A DNA stretch of 64,000 bases from an uncultured Oscillospiraceae bacterium (GCA_934597535.1 CAKTRT010000003.1:1-64000); one strand, 5' to 3'. Counted from the stretch's first letter, positions 1-7,990 are shown. Notes: generated by a model from the sequence alone, not told the origin. Program-made: numbers and translations.

Positions 1-395
1 GCTGCTCTTTCGGGGCGGTGTGCCGCGCTTTAGCTCGTTTCCAACGGTGGTTGGTGAACATCCGATTGCTCTGGCAAGGGCTGGCTGTGGGGAATGTGCC
101 GCGCCGCTGTCACAACTGCGGAAAATATTTTCTCCTGACCGCAGACTACAACACCTGCTACTGCAACAATATTGCTCCAGGTGAGACAGAACGCACCTGC
201 AGGAAAGTAGGTGCTCACCGGAAGGAGGCCCAGGGCAAAGCTAATCGAACTCCAGCCCAGGTGGAATATGACCGCACCTATAACCGTTTGAAGCAGAGAA
301 AGAACCGTAGGAAGATTAGTGCGGACGAGTGGAACTCTTCTGTAGCCAGAGCACAGGACCTGCTAAGGCGCTCTGAAAGCGGGGGAGTTAAGTGA
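1..395 (+). CDS. DUF6076-type protein, C-terminal part (5' end outside window)
   Basis: The frame is open back to base 3, so the gene runs in from the left and the GTG at 18 need not be its start. The visible 130 or so residues contain a zinc-ribbon-like cluster (CHNC, then CYC and a further Cys about ten residues on), followed by a basic, Arg/Lys-rich helix-like tail. This layout matches the C-terminal half of DUF6076 proteins of Clostridia, which are usually several hundred residues long. Their function is not known, though nucleic-acid binding would fit the Cys cluster and basic tail (inference). Nothing downstream is co-directional within 1.9 kb. Confidence 0.6.
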   Translation, partial: CSFGAVCRALARFQRWLVNIRLLWQGLAVGNVPRRCHNCGKYFLLTADYNTCYCNNIAPGETERTCRKVGAHRKEAQGKANRTPAQVEYDRTYNRLKQRKNRRKISADEWNSSVARAQDLLRRSESGGVK

Positions 396-438
396 TGAGG
401 AATTAAAAAAACAGTTAGAAACTCTGTAACAAAATACA

Positions 439-464
439 GGCCGGCAGGAACTAACCTGCCGGCC
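439..464 (+). terminator. Hairpin after the DUF6076-type gene
   Basis: A perfect 10-bp stem (GGCCGGCAGG with its complement) closes a 6-nt loop 44 bases after the stop codon. No T-run follows, so it may be a weak or factor-dependent terminator rather than a classical intrinsic one. Confidence 0.5.
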
Positions 465-488
465 ATATTGATTGTGTCCGAAAAGTAT

Positions 489-557
489 TTCTTTGTTATA
501 CACTGTATCAAAAAGTACCTGCTATACCATGCTGAGAGATAAAGTACCATAATATCC
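489..557 (+). repeat. Left island-flanking repeat, insertion-sequence-end-like
   Basis: The sequence around TTCTTTGTTA, CACTGTATCAAAA, AAAGTAC and AATATCC recurs in the same order and orientation at 11,266-11,319. Both copies contain GTAC-type short repeats spaced along the element, like the multiple transposase-binding repeats at IS21-family ends (that family assignment is inference). No transposase gene is present beside it. It marks the left border of the metabolic island. Confidence 0.5.
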
Positions 558-835
558 TTTATGTCTCTGACTGACTTTCCTGTCAAATAAATAACAATAA
601 ATGCCGTTTACACACCACACACTTATCGAGGCGGTGAATTGGCTCTATCCGATACTTTGTTTAGAAAGAGTTAATTATACTTCTTACAGAACCACATTTC
701 TGTTGCTAAGGGAAATGGGGGGTTCTAAGCTTAAGAGTATTATGACATTGATTGCTTGTCCACCCGCCCAGCTTTCTTGTCAGCGAAGAAAATGTTCTGG
801 GTGCAACACCGCTCAGGAGGAAAAGAATACTGCCA

Positions 836-1276
836 TCAATATAATATCTCCATTTGAGAAATAAGTTCTATTCTCCTGGCATGTCGCCCTCCCTCAAAGT
901 CCGTGGTTAGAAAGGTCTCCACGATATGTTCAGCCAAGTTTATACCAATCATTCCGGCACCCAAGGCCAACATATTGGCATTGTTATGGCGGCGGGTCAT
1001 CTCTGCGGAAAGCGGCTCCGAGCAAAGAGCGCAGCGGATGCCCTTTACCTTGTTGGCCGCAATGGAAATGCCGATGCCAGTGGTGCAGATGACAATACCA
1101 AAGTCACAGCTTCCCGAGGCCACCGCCTGGGCTGCCGCCTTGCCATATACCGGGTAGTCGCAGTTCTCCAGATTGTCGCAGCCGCAGTCCAGCACAGGAT
1201 AGCCCTTGCTCTGCAAAAAGGCCTTGATGTGTTCCTTCAGTAAAAAGCCGCCGTGGTCCGATCCCAGTGCAATCAT
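836..1276 (-). CDS. rpiB: RpiB/LacAB-family sugar-phosphate isomerase
   Basis: The 146-residue protein has the usual length of RpiB, which interconverts ribose 5-phosphate and ribulose 5-phosphate; relatives act on allose, galactose or tetrose phosphates. The N-terminal SDHGG, the catalytic cysteine in CTTGIG (Cys64; most RpiB read CGTGIG) and the TRRHNNAN segment with His96 are all present. It is the last gene of a leftward operon behind the Dabb and VOC genes. Its ATG overlaps the original TGA of the VOC frame (ATGA), and a GAGGAG site precedes it. Its place in an island with transketolase and glycerate kinase suggests a dedicated catabolic isomerase rather than the housekeeping Rpi (inference). 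Confidence 0.85.
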   Translation of the reverse strand: MIALGSDHGGFLLKEHIKAFLQSKGYPVLDCGCDNLENCDYPVYGKAAAQAVASGSCDFGIVICTTGIGISIAANKVKGIRCALCSEPLSAEMTRRHNNANMLALGAGMIGINLAEHIVETFLTTDFEGGRHARRIELISQMEILY

Positions 1277-1740
1277 GAATTCATCTCCTCCGTTATTCTG
1301 TCAGAAGCTGAAGCGTTGTTGCGCAGTCGGAAAAACTCCAGCACCTCACCATCCGGGCCGTAAACAAAGGCATTGTGGATCTTCAGTTCCTATGGCAGGG
1401 CCGGGAGATCCACATCCTGAGGGGGAATTTTGCTTGTAGCACCATACTGTATTGCACGATAAAAGGCGTTGTCCACATCCGATACAGAAAAAGCCAGGTG
1501 GAACATGGCTCCTGCAGTTTTATCCCACGTATGATCACCAGGGGCACCGCCATGAAAAATTTCAAGAATGGTTCCGTTTCCTGTGTCCAGCATAGCGATG
1601 GATTCTGCCCCCTCCTGCCAGCGGGCAATGACCTGAAAGCCAAGGGCTTGAGTATAAAAGCGGATCGATCGTTCCAAATCTGAGGCCCGTAGAGCAATGT
1701 GGTGAATTCCGCAGCCGGGTAAAATATGATTTTCCAGCAT
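1273..1740 (-). pseudogene. VOC (glyoxalase-fold) protein interrupted by an in-frame TAG
   Basis: The first 116 codons encode a vicinal-oxygen-chelate protein: IHHIALRASDLERSIRFY at the start, a GTILEIF strand, then a second half beginning FHLAFSVSDVD. A TAG codon at 1390-1392 stops it. Reading through TAG gives a further 38 codons in the same frame, including NAFVYGPDGEVLEFF, the expected last strand of a VOC domain. That frame ends in a TGA at 1273-1275 that overlaps the rpiB start. The intact form would thus be a 155-residue protein coupled to rpiB. The short product lacks the final metal-ligand strand and is probably inactive. A recent nonsense mutation or a sequence error are both possible. 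Confidence 0.75.
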
Positions 1741-1752
1741 TGTTTACTCTCC

Positions 1753-2067
1753 TTATGCGGGGCAGTCCATGTCATAGTCAATGACAATGCGGTGGTCGAT
1801 GACCTGGCGCACAAAGTCCCGCACTGCAATGTGGCGAGGATCGTTGGTGTAATCCTCCAGTGCCTGCTTGCTCTCAAAGACCTGGTTGAGGGCCATCTCA
1901 TAAAAGCGTGCCTCATTGTTGTAGTTAAGACCCAGCTCGACGCTGTGCACGCCGGGGATCTCTTTGCTGATGCGGCGGAAATGCTCTGCCATGATATGGG
2001 CGTTGGTGAGGCCATCCTGCTCCAAGGCATGGGGCTTCATGGAAAAGAATACAAGGTGACGGATCAT
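1753..2067 (-). CDS. Dabb (stress-response A/B barrel) family protein
   Basis: The 104-residue protein opens with MIRHLVFFSMKP, where the HxVFF strand is typical of Dabb ferredoxin-like barrels. It continues with PGVHSVELGLNY and a C-terminal HIAVRDFVRQVIDHRIVIDY segment. Members form small dimeric barrels; a few are cyclases or monooxygenase-like enzymes but most have no known reaction. It is the first gene of the leftward operon (12 bp before the VOC start), with AGGAGGAA as ribosome-binding site. Near it lies a copy of the putative FadR-type operator. Its role in the island pathway is unknown; binding or isomerising a carbohydrate-acid intermediate is possible. Confidence 0.8.
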   Translation of the reverse strand: MIRHLVFFSMKPHALEQDGLTNAHIMAEHFRRISKEIPGVHSVELGLNYNNEARFYEMALNQVFESKQALEDYTNDPRHIAVRDFVRQVIDHRIVIDYDMDCPA

Positions 2068-2088
2068 AACAATTCCTCCTAAATATAA

Positions 2089-2106
2089 ACATGGGTCGTC
2101 CTATGT
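2089..2106. promoter_or_regulatory. Putative operator 1 (Dabb-VOC-rpiB operon)
   Basis: ACATGGGTCGTCCTATGT is an imperfect 18-bp dyad 22 bases upstream of the Dabb start codon. Its core (2092-2103) matches TAGGATGTCCTA at 9 of 12 positions. It would be the leftward target of the FadR-type regulator encoded at 2336. Confidence 0.45.
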
Positions 2107-2269
2107 TTAATGAAAAAAATAAAAAGCACAACTATATATAATCCTTACTACTTTTTCGGAAACTTGTCAACACTTTAGGGGTGTTTTTCTAGAAAAACAA
2201 ATGCTTTGTGATTTTAAATAAATTTAATGCTGTAAAAATAGGCAGGCTAACAAAATTAAACAGATCGCC

Positions 2270-2297
2270 TTGACAGCAGGAAATAAAGTGCTATACT
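2270..2297 (+). promoter_or_regulatory. Sigma-A promoter of the FadR-type regulator
   Basis: TTGACA (2270-2275) and TATACT (2292-2297) are separated by 16 bp and lie about 40 bp before the TTG start codon. Confidence 0.7.
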
Positions 2298-2305
2298 CCG
2301 AAATG

Positions 2306-2317
2306 TAGGATGTTTGA
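2306..2317 (+). promoter_or_regulatory. Putative operator 2 (autoregulation of the FadR-type gene)
   Basis: TAGGATGTTTGA begins about 9 bp after the -10 box, at the expected transcription start. It keeps the left half-site of the dyad TAGGATGTCCTA seen before the tct operon; the right half is degenerate. Autorepression would be typical of the family. Confidence 0.4.
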
Positions 2318-2335
2318 TGTTTTGGAGGGAGCAGA

Positions 2336-3064
2336 TTGAGTTCAACAGTAGCCACGGTGCAGCGGATGCAGCCGGCCAATAACGGTACAGTAGTAGACAA
2401 CGTACTACATCAGATTCGAAACGCGATTTCCTCTGGGCGTTTTCGCAGCGGTGACCGCTTGCCCAGCGAATTTGAGTTGATGGAGGAACTGAATGTCAGC
2501 CGTAATTCTCTGCGTGAGGCCATGAAGATTCTCTCGGCCATCGGAATTGTGGAGATTCGCCGGGGCGACGGTACCTATATCTGCAATGAGGTAAAGCCAA
2601 GTTTTATTGACAGTGTGGCGTACAGCGTACTGCTGGAGAGTAGCAGCGCGGAAGAACTCATTGAGTTTCGTCAGACGCTGGATGAAGATGTGTTGCACCT
2701 GGCGGTTAAAAAAGCCAGCCAGGAAGACGTTCACCGCCTTCAGGAGTACATTAACCAGATGCGAGCGAAGTTTACCAACGGTGAGATTGGTGCTGCGGCC
2801 AGGCTGGACTATGAGTTCCACCAATATCTGGCCCAGTGTACCCGTAACCGCTTTTTGGAGCGGATGGTTCTGGGCGTATACGATTTGTTTGAACGATCCA
2901 TCGAGAAGAACATCCGGACGGAAGAGCTGTTTGCTCTGGCTGATTTGCACCACCAGGAGATGGTGGACTGTATTGTACAGAGAGATGAAAGCAAGGTAGA
3001 AGAAGTCATTGCACGCAGCTTGTCCTCTTGGAGAAAGGACATCAAGTCCAAAATCAGTGACTAA
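2336..3064 (+). CDS. FadR/GntR-family transcriptional regulator (FCD type)
   Basis: The 242-residue protein has a GntR winged helix-turn-helix at about residues 20-85, with LPSEFELMEELNVSRNSLREA and the wing RRGDGTY. An all-helical FCD ligand domain follows at about 95-235. In it, Asp158, His162 and His205/206 (DYEFHQYL, ADLHHQEM) sit where family members bind a metal and a small carboxylate. I chose the TTG at 2336 because GGAGGGA lies six bases before it. It stands between two divergent units of the island and is followed by its own terminator. Three related dyads before those units suggest it represses both operons and itself, with the pathway substrate or intermediate as inducer (inference). 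Confidence 0.85.
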   Translation: MSSTVATVQRMQPANNGTVVDNVLHQIRNAISSGRFRSGDRLPSEFELMEELNVSRNSLREAMKILSAIGIVEIRRGDGTYICNEVKPSFIDSVAYSVLLESSSAEELIEFRQTLDEDVLHLAVKKASQEDVHRLQEYINQMRAKFTNGEIGAAARLDYEFHQYLAQCTRNRFLERMVLGVYDLFERSIEKNIRTEELFALADLHHQEMVDCIVQRDESKVEEVIARSLSSWRKDIKSKISD

Positions 3065-3066
3065 AG

Positions 3067-3108
3067 AAATAAGCTCCTTAGTAGTAAAGGAATGTAAGGA
3101 GCTTATTT
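3067..3108 (+). terminator. Intrinsic terminator after the FadR-type gene
   Basis: A 14-bp stem built on AAATAAGCTCCTTA and its complement, with a 14-nt loop, ends in TTATTTTA directly after the stop codon. Confidence 0.75.
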
Positions 3109-3123
3109 TAAAAATCAAAGAAG

Positions 3124-3135
3124 TAGGATGTCCTA
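3124..3135 (+). promoter_or_regulatory. Putative operator 3 (tct-transketolase operon)
   Basis: TAGGATGTCCTA is a dyad with perfect 5-bp arms, the best of the three copies in this locus. It touches a TATAAA (3134-3139) that could be a -10 box, so a bound repressor would block transcription of the operon starting at tctC. No good -35 box is visible. Confidence 0.5.
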
Positions 3136-3200
3136 TAAATTTTGAATTTCAGTGCAAAGAGCATTGAGATATAAAATTGAACTGTTTAGGAGAAAAAAAG

Positions 3201-4280
3201 ATGAAAATGAAGAAGTTGTTATCCTTGGCGCTTGCCACAGCCATGGCGCTGTCTCTGGTTGCCTGCGGAGGAAATGGCGGCAGTTCCGCCGGTCCTGCCG
3301 GCGCCGCCTCTTCCGATGATGAAGCCGGCAGCGGAAGTGAGCTGGAGTACCCTGTGCGTTCTATCAACAACATTATCCCCTTCGGTGCTGGCGGCGGCAC
3401 GGATGTGTGGAACCGTGCTCTAATGGACTCCATGGGCTCCATCATGGGCCAGACCGTGGTCTCTTCTAACATGACCGGCGGTTCTGCCGGTTCCATCGGT
3501 GTACAGTACGTGTGGGATGCCGCCCACGATGGCTACACCCTGTGCGGCACCTCTGAGACCCCTCTCACCATCCCTGTTATGACCAACTCCGAGCTGACCA
3601 GCAAGGACTGGAAGTTCTTCATTGCCGCCGGTTCTCCCGGCGTGCTGTGCATCAACAAGAACGCTGGCATGAGCACCCTGGAAGAAGTGGTTGCTGCCGC
3701 TCAGGGCGACGAGAGTGTCTCCATTGCCGGTACCACCGGCGGCCTGTGGTTCGCTCTGGCCAAGCTGTTTGATTCCTATGGCAACGTCCCCTTCAAGTGG
3801 GTAGCCTATGATGGTTCCGCTACCGCTATCAAGGGCTGTGTCTCCAACGAGGCTGACTTGGTCGTGGCTTCTGCCGGCGAGGTCGTGGAGTATGTCCGCT
3901 CCGGCGATCTGATTCCCCTGTGCGTTATGAATACTGAGGAATGGGAGTTCCCCGATTACGGCAGCATTCCTGCTGTGACTTCCGTGGTGCCCGAGCTGGA
4001 GGCCTATCTGCCCCTGAGCCAGTTCCTGGGCTTCATGGTACCTGCCGACACCGACGCTGCTGTGGTGGAGTATCTGGAAGGCGTGTTCCACGAGGCTATG
4101 AAGAGCGACAAAATCCAGCAGTTTGCTGAGGAGCAGGTTTGTGAGATCTACGACCTGACCGGCGATGAGGCCTCTGAATTTGCCGCGCAGATGGAGAGCA
4201 AGCTGTGCTGGGTTCTGTACGACATGGGTCAGACCACTTACAGCCCCGAGGACTTTGGCATTCCCCAGCCCGGTGTGTAA
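3201..4280 (+). CDS. tctC: Tripartite tricarboxylate transporter, substrate-binding lipoprotein (TctC family)
   Basis: This is the extracytoplasmic solute receptor of a TTT-type secondary transporter. The ATG at 3201 is chosen because AGGAGA precedes it; an upstream TTG in frame has no such site. Residues 1-21 form a lipoprotein signal peptide ending in LVAC (Cys22), followed by a Gly/Ser/Asp-rich linker. The mature part begins YPVRSINNIIPFGAGGGTD, the signature TctC/Bug start (P-F-x-x-GGG-x-D). Bug-type receptors bind organic acids through backbone contacts, so the ligand cannot be read from sequence. It is the first gene of an eight-gene operon with tctB and tctA directly downstream. Confidence 0.9.
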   Translation: MKMKKLLSLALATAMALSLVACGGNGGSSAGPAGAASSDDEAGSGSELEYPVRSINNIIPFGAGGGTDVWNRALMDSMGSIMGQTVVSSNMTGGSAGSIGVQYVWDAAHDGYTLCGTSETPLTIPVMTNSELTSKDWKFFIAAGSPGVLCINKNAGMSTLEEVVAAAQGDESVSIAGTTGGLWFALAKLFDSYGNVPFKWVAYDGSATAIKGCVSNEADLVVASAGEVVEYVRSGDLIPLCVMNTEEWEFPDYGSIPAVTSVVPELEAYLPLSQFLGFMVPADTDAAVVEYLEGVFHEAMKSDKIQQFAEEQVCEIYDLTGDEASEFAAQMESKLCWVLYDMGQTTYSPEDFGIPQPGV

Positions 4281-4344
4281 CGATTGATCAGCCGACGGGA
4301 AGCGCTCCAGTTGGGGCGCTTCCCACCAGTAAAGGAGATTTGAA

Positions 4345-4920
4345 ATGAAAAAATCAACCTTACGGCGGGCAGATTTGGTATTCAGCGTCTTCCTGATGGT
4401 CATCTCCATTGCAGCCATGATCGAAAGTGTTAAGCTGCTGTTTAACCCCTTCGGACGTGACTTCGAGGATATACGAGGCGATGACATCAAAGCAAGTCTT
4501 GAAACCTGGTATCAGTCTGTTGGCCTGGTGCCCTTTATCATTGCTACATTTGTTTTTATTTGTGCCTTGTGCCTGTTCCACTTCGCCCGGAGAGAGGGCG
4601 CCCGGTTTGATTTTATCAAACTGGATAATGTCCGCGCGCTGTTAAAAAACGAAGAATTTCGGGTTGCCGTGATCGTGACGGTCATCCTGTCTGCATACAT
4701 CTTTGCCTTTATGCCTTTGTGCCGGGAGTACCTGGACATCTTCCCCCGCTTCCAGGCATTTCCCTTTATGATCGCCACATTCCTCATGCTGTTTTGCATG
4801 ATGGTGGTGTTTGGTGAGAAAAAGCTGGTTCCCATCGTCAAGTATTTTGTGGCATCCGCTCTGGCTGCCGGTGCCATTGCTTATGGCTTCGGTATGCTGG
4901 CCCTGATTCCTCTGCCCTAA
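4345..4920 (+). CDS. tctB: Tripartite tricarboxylate transporter, small membrane subunit (TctB family)
   Basis: The 191-residue protein has about five hydrophobic segments (near residues 10-30, 57-77, 105-125, 135-155 and 168-190), the usual layout and size of TctB. An AAAGGAG site precedes the ATG. TctB is poorly conserved, so the call rests on topology and on its position between tctC and tctA. Together the three subunits would drive ion-coupled uptake of a carboxylate. A charged insertion after the first segment (FGRDFEDIRGDD) faces one side of the membrane and is unremarkable for the family. Confidence 0.8.
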   Translation: MKKSTLRRADLVFSVFLMVISIAAMIESVKLLFNPFGRDFEDIRGDDIKASLETWYQSVGLVPFIIATFVFICALCLFHFARREGARFDFIKLDNVRALLKNEEFRVAVIVTVILSAYIFAFMPLCREYLDIFPRFQAFPFMIATFLMLFCMMVVFGEKKLVPIVKYFVASALAAGAIAYGFGMLALIPLP

Positions 4921-4935
4921 GAAAGGAGGAGACAG

Positions 4936-6474
4936 ATGAACGGTTTAGTTATGCTGGCACAGCAGTTTGTGGAGCTGATGGACCCCATGGTGCTCCTCAT
5001 CCTGCTGATGTCCACCCTTTTGGGCGTTATTATCGGCGCTTTGCCTGGTCTGTCGGCCACCATGGGCATTGCCCTGCTTACCGGCTTGACCTATAAGTTC
5101 CCCCTGGATTACACCTTTGCTATTCTGCTGGGCGTGTATGTGGGCGCCATCTACGGCGGTTCCATGTCGGCCATCCTGCTGAACATCCCCGGCACTGCTT
5201 CCGCCGCGGCTACCGCCCTGGAAGGACACCCCCTGGCCCTGCAAGGCAAGGCAGAGACTGCAATTAAGGTGACCCGCCTGGCCTCCATCATTGGTACCTT
5301 CATCGGCATTTTGGCCCTGGCCCTCATCGCGCCCCCTTTGACCAGCATCGCCCTGAAGTTTACCAGCCCCGAGTACTTTATGCTCGCCCTGTTCGGCGTG
5401 CTGATCTGCGGTTCCATCGTCACCAGCGACATCCCCCTGAAGGGCTGGATCGGCGGCCTGATCGGCCTGCTGATTGCTCAGATCGGTATGGATACCCTCC
5501 AGGGTGCCTCCCGGTTTGACTTTGGCAACAATGCCCTTATGGGCGGTATCGAGATGGTGCCCGCCATGATCGGCTTCTATGCCATCCCCGAGGTCATCAA
5601 GGCCTTTGCCAAGCATGACGACGAAGATATGACGGTCACCGAGCTGAAGGATAAGAACAAGGAAAAGATCTCCGTCATGCGCCTGGTCTACAGCAGGCTC
5701 CGCCTGGTTATCCAGTCCGCTCTCATCGGCCTTGGCATCGGCGCTCTGCCTGGTGTAGGCGAGGATGTAGCTGCCTGGGTGGCCTACGGTGCCGCCAAAA
5801 AGACCAGTAAGGAGCCTGAAAAGTTTGGCACCGGCTCCTACGAGGGCGCCATTGCTCCCGAGGTAGGCAACAACGCGGCCATCGGCGGCGCTATGATTCC
5901 CATGCTGACCCTGGCCGTCCCCGGATCTCCGCCGGCCGCCGTGCTGCTGGGCGCCCTTATGATCCACAACATTCGTCCCGGCCCCATGATTATGAGGGAC
6001 AATCCTACCTTTATCTACTACGTCGCAGCTCTGCTGTTCCTTGGCGTGGTGGCTCTGTGGATTGCCGGTATGATCCTGGCCAAGCCTATGACCAAGATCC
6101 TGAAGGTCCCCAAGATCTACCTCATGCCCATCGTAGCCGCCTTGTCCATCGTAGGTGCCTACGCCATTAACAACCGGGCCTTTGACATTGTGGTCTGCCT
6201 GGTATTCGGCGTTCTGGGTTACATTCTGGACAAGATGAAATACTCTCCCGCCCCCATCGTGCTGGGTATCATCCTGGGCAATATGATCGACGAAAACTTC
6301 CGCCGCGCCCTGGTGGTAAGCGACGGCAGCCTGTCCATCTTCGTGACCCGTCCCATTTCCCTGCTGTTCCTGGCCATTATCGTATTGGTTATTGTGCGCA
6401 TGATCGTTAAGAAAAAGCCTGCTGCCCAGGATACTGCTGAGCCTGTGGCCGCCGCTTCCAACGAGGAGGAATAA
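4936..6474 (+). CDS. tctA: Tripartite tricarboxylate transporter, large permease subunit (TctA family)
   Basis: The 512-residue polytopic membrane protein has about a dozen hydrophobic segments. It carries both family repeats: IGALPGLSATMGIALL near residue 35 and IGALPGVGEDVAAWVAYG near residue 270. Between them lies a charged loop (HDDEDMTVTELKDKNKEK). TctA is the translocation subunit, working with TctB and the lipoprotein receptor TctC. A GGAGGAG site precedes the ATG, 15 bp after tctB. The C-terminus is a short Ala/Glu-rich cytoplasmic tail. Confidence 0.9.
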   Translation: MNGLVMLAQQFVELMDPMVLLILLMSTLLGVIIGALPGLSATMGIALLTGLTYKFPLDYTFAILLGVYVGAIYGGSMSAILLNIPGTASAAATALEGHPLALQGKAETAIKVTRLASIIGTFIGILALALIAPPLTSIALKFTSPEYFMLALFGVLICGSIVTSDIPLKGWIGGLIGLLIAQIGMDTLQGASRFDFGNNALMGGIEMVPAMIGFYAIPEVIKAFAKHDDEDMTVTELKDKNKEKISVMRLVYSRLRLVIQSALIGLGIGALPGVGEDVAAWVAYGAAKKTSKEPEKFGTGSYEGAIAPEVGNNAAIGGAMIPMLTLAVPGSPPAAVLLGALMIHNIRPGPMIMRDNPTFIYYVAALLFLGVVALWIAGMILAKPMTKILKVPKIYLMPIVAALSIVGAYAINNRAFDIVVCLVFGVLGYILDKMKYSPAPIVLGIILGNMIDENFRRALVVSDGSLSIFVTRPISLLFLAIIVLVIVRMIVKKKPAAQDTAEPVAAASNEEE

Positions 6475-6477
6475 AAT

Positions 6478-7143
6478 ATGGGTAAGCTTCTTTACACCAT
6501 TAATACCGTCAACAATTTCATGGATATCATCTTCAATCCCTTCGGCAAACCTTTTGCAGAGGCTAACCCTGACATTGAAGTGTACAACATCATGGACGAC
6601 AGCCTGCTGGTGGATACCCGAAAATATAACGGCATGACTCCCACCATTGCCTCCCGGATGCTCAACTACGCCAAGGCCGCCGAGGCCTCCGGCGCGGACG
6701 GCGTGATCTGCACCTGCACCTCGGTAAACCACGCCACCAAGATGATCCGTCCTCTGCTGAACATTCCCATGATCAACATTGAGGAACCTGTGGCCGAGAT
6801 GGCCGCCAAGAGCGGCAAGCGCATTGGTGTCATGGGTACCATTCCCACCAGCCCCGGCGCTATCTCCTGGGAAATTGAGGAGAAGGCTGCCGAGATGGGC
6901 AAGGAGATTGAGATTGTTCCCGTGGTAGTGGACGGCGCTTTCGATGTGCTGTGCGCCGGTGACCGGGATAAGCACGACGAGATGGTGTGCGAGGCCCTGT
7001 ATAAGCTGTCCAAGGAAGTGGACTGCATTGCCTTTGCTCAGATTTCCATGAGCCTGCTCAAGCATGAGCCTGTGGATGTGCCCCTGTTCAAAATTGGCGC
7101 ATCCGGCTTTGATAAGATTAAGGAACTGATGAACTGCAAGTGA
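6478..7143 (+). CDS. Aspartate/glutamate racemase-like protein
   Basis: The 221-residue protein fits the Asp/Glu/hydantoin racemase superfamily: the N-terminal ICTCTSVNHAT segment supplies the first catalytic cysteine (Cys78 or Cys80) and RIGVMGT marks the domain boundary. The second catalytic cysteine, normally in a LACT-like motif after the last core strand, is replaced: the segment reads DCIAFAQISMS with Gln188 at that place. A one-cysteine enzyme could act as a decarboxylase, isomerase or lyase rather than a two-base racemase, as in arylmalonate decarboxylase (inference). It follows tctA by 3 bp, so it probably acts on the imported acid. Confidence 0.7.
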   Translation: MGKLLYTINTVNNFMDIIFNPFGKPFAEANPDIEVYNIMDDSLLVDTRKYNGMTPTIASRMLNYAKAAEASGADGVICTCTSVNHATKMIRPLLNIPMINIEEPVAEMAAKSGKRIGVMGTIPTSPGAISWEIEEKAAEMGKEIEIVPVVVDGAFDVLCAGDRDKHDEMVCEALYKLSKEVDCIAFAQISMSLLKHEPVDVPLFKIGASGFDKIKELMNCK

Positions 7144-7156
7144 GGAGGAATCACAA

Positions 7157-7990
7157 ATGGCAGATCAGGAGACAGTCCTTCGCCTGGAGGCCCAGGCCAA
7201 GGAAGTACGCAAAGAAATTCTGACCATGATCCACGCTGCTCAGTCCGGCCATCCCGGCGGCTCCCTGTCGGCGACGGATATGATGACTGCCCTCTATTTT
7301 GATGAGCTGAACATCGACCCCCAGAACCCCAAGTGGGAGGACCGTGACCGCTTCGTCCTTTCTAAGGGCCATGTGTGCCCGGTGCTGTACACTTGCCTGG
7401 CCCTGAAGGGCTACTTCCCCAAGGAGGTGTTGGCCACCCTGCGCAAGGAGGGGTCCATTCTCCAGGGCCACCCTGACATGAAGCGCTGCCCCGGCGTGGA
7501 TATTTCCACCGGTTCCCTGGGTCAAGGCTTGAGCGTGGCGGTTGGTATGGCGCTGGCCGGCAAGCGGGACGGAAAGAACTACCGTGTATTCAGCATGGTG
7601 GGCGACGGCGAGAGCGACGAGGGCCAGATCTGGGAGGCCGTGGAGACCGCCGCCAAGTACGATCTGGATAATTTGGTTATCTTCCTGGACCGCAACCGTC
7701 TGCAGAACGACGGCACCTGCGCCGAGGTCATGCCTAACGGCGACCTGGTGGCCAAGTTCACCGCCTTCGGCTGCCAGACCTGGGAAATTGACGGTCACAA
7801 TATGAATGAGATCCTCGATGCCCTGGAGGCTGTTCGGGCTGACCAGTCCGGCAAGCCCAAGTGCATCGTAGCTCACACTGTCAAGGGTAAGGGCGTCTCC
7901 TTCATGGAGAACGTGGTCCAGTGGCACGGTATGGCCCCCAACGACGAACAGTATGCACAGGCCATGAAGGATATTGAGGAGGGATTTTAA
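7157..7990 (+). CDS. Transketolase-like enzyme, N-terminal (thiamine-diphosphate-binding) subunit
   Basis: The 277-residue protein equals the N-terminal third of transketolase. HPGGSLSATD, the SKGHVCPVLY segment and the ThDP/Mg motif from GDGESDEGQ to the Asn/Asp pair LDRNRLQNDG are present. Two-gene transketolases are common in Clostridia and archaea, and some have been recruited to catabolic reactions such as apulose-4-phosphate cleavage (known for AptA/AptB). Here the pair lies inside a transporter-glycerate kinase operon, so a specialised ketol transfer, for example using hydroxypyruvate as donor, is likely but unproven. AGGAGGAA precedes the ATG. Confidence 0.9.
   Translation: MADQETVLRLEAQAKEVRKEILTMIHAAQSGHPGGSLSATDMMTALYFDELNIDPQNPKWEDRDRFVLSKGHVCPVLYTCLALKGYFPKEVLATLRKEGSILQGHPDMKRCPGVDISTGSLGQGLSVAVGMALAGKRDGKNYRVFSMVGDGESDEGQIWEAVETAAKYDLDNLVIFLDRNRLQNDGTCAEVMPNGDLVAKFTAFGCQTWEIDGHNMNEILDALEAVRADQSGKPKCIVAHTVKGKGVSFMENVVQWHGMAPNDEQYAQAMKDIEEGF

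Larger units (their letters stand above)
396..835. other. Intergenic stretch without a convincing gene
   Basis: The stretch holds the hairpin at 439-464 and the IS-end-like repeat at 489-557. An 87-codon open frame at 601-864 has no ribosome-binding site, no recognisable domain and runs into rpiB on the other strand, so it is not called. The rest is relatively AT-rich with no feature I can support. Confidence 0.6.

Noticed and set aside
601-864. 87-codon open frame in the left intergenic region
   Set aside because: No ribosome-binding site, no domain, atypical composition, and it overlaps the 3' end of rpiB on the other strand.
4945-7065. Very long open frame (about 700 codons) antisense to tctA, and similar ones antisense to pheT and ffh
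   Set aside because: They mirror the codon bias of the real genes, are rich in His/Gly/Gln without any domain, and lack start signals.
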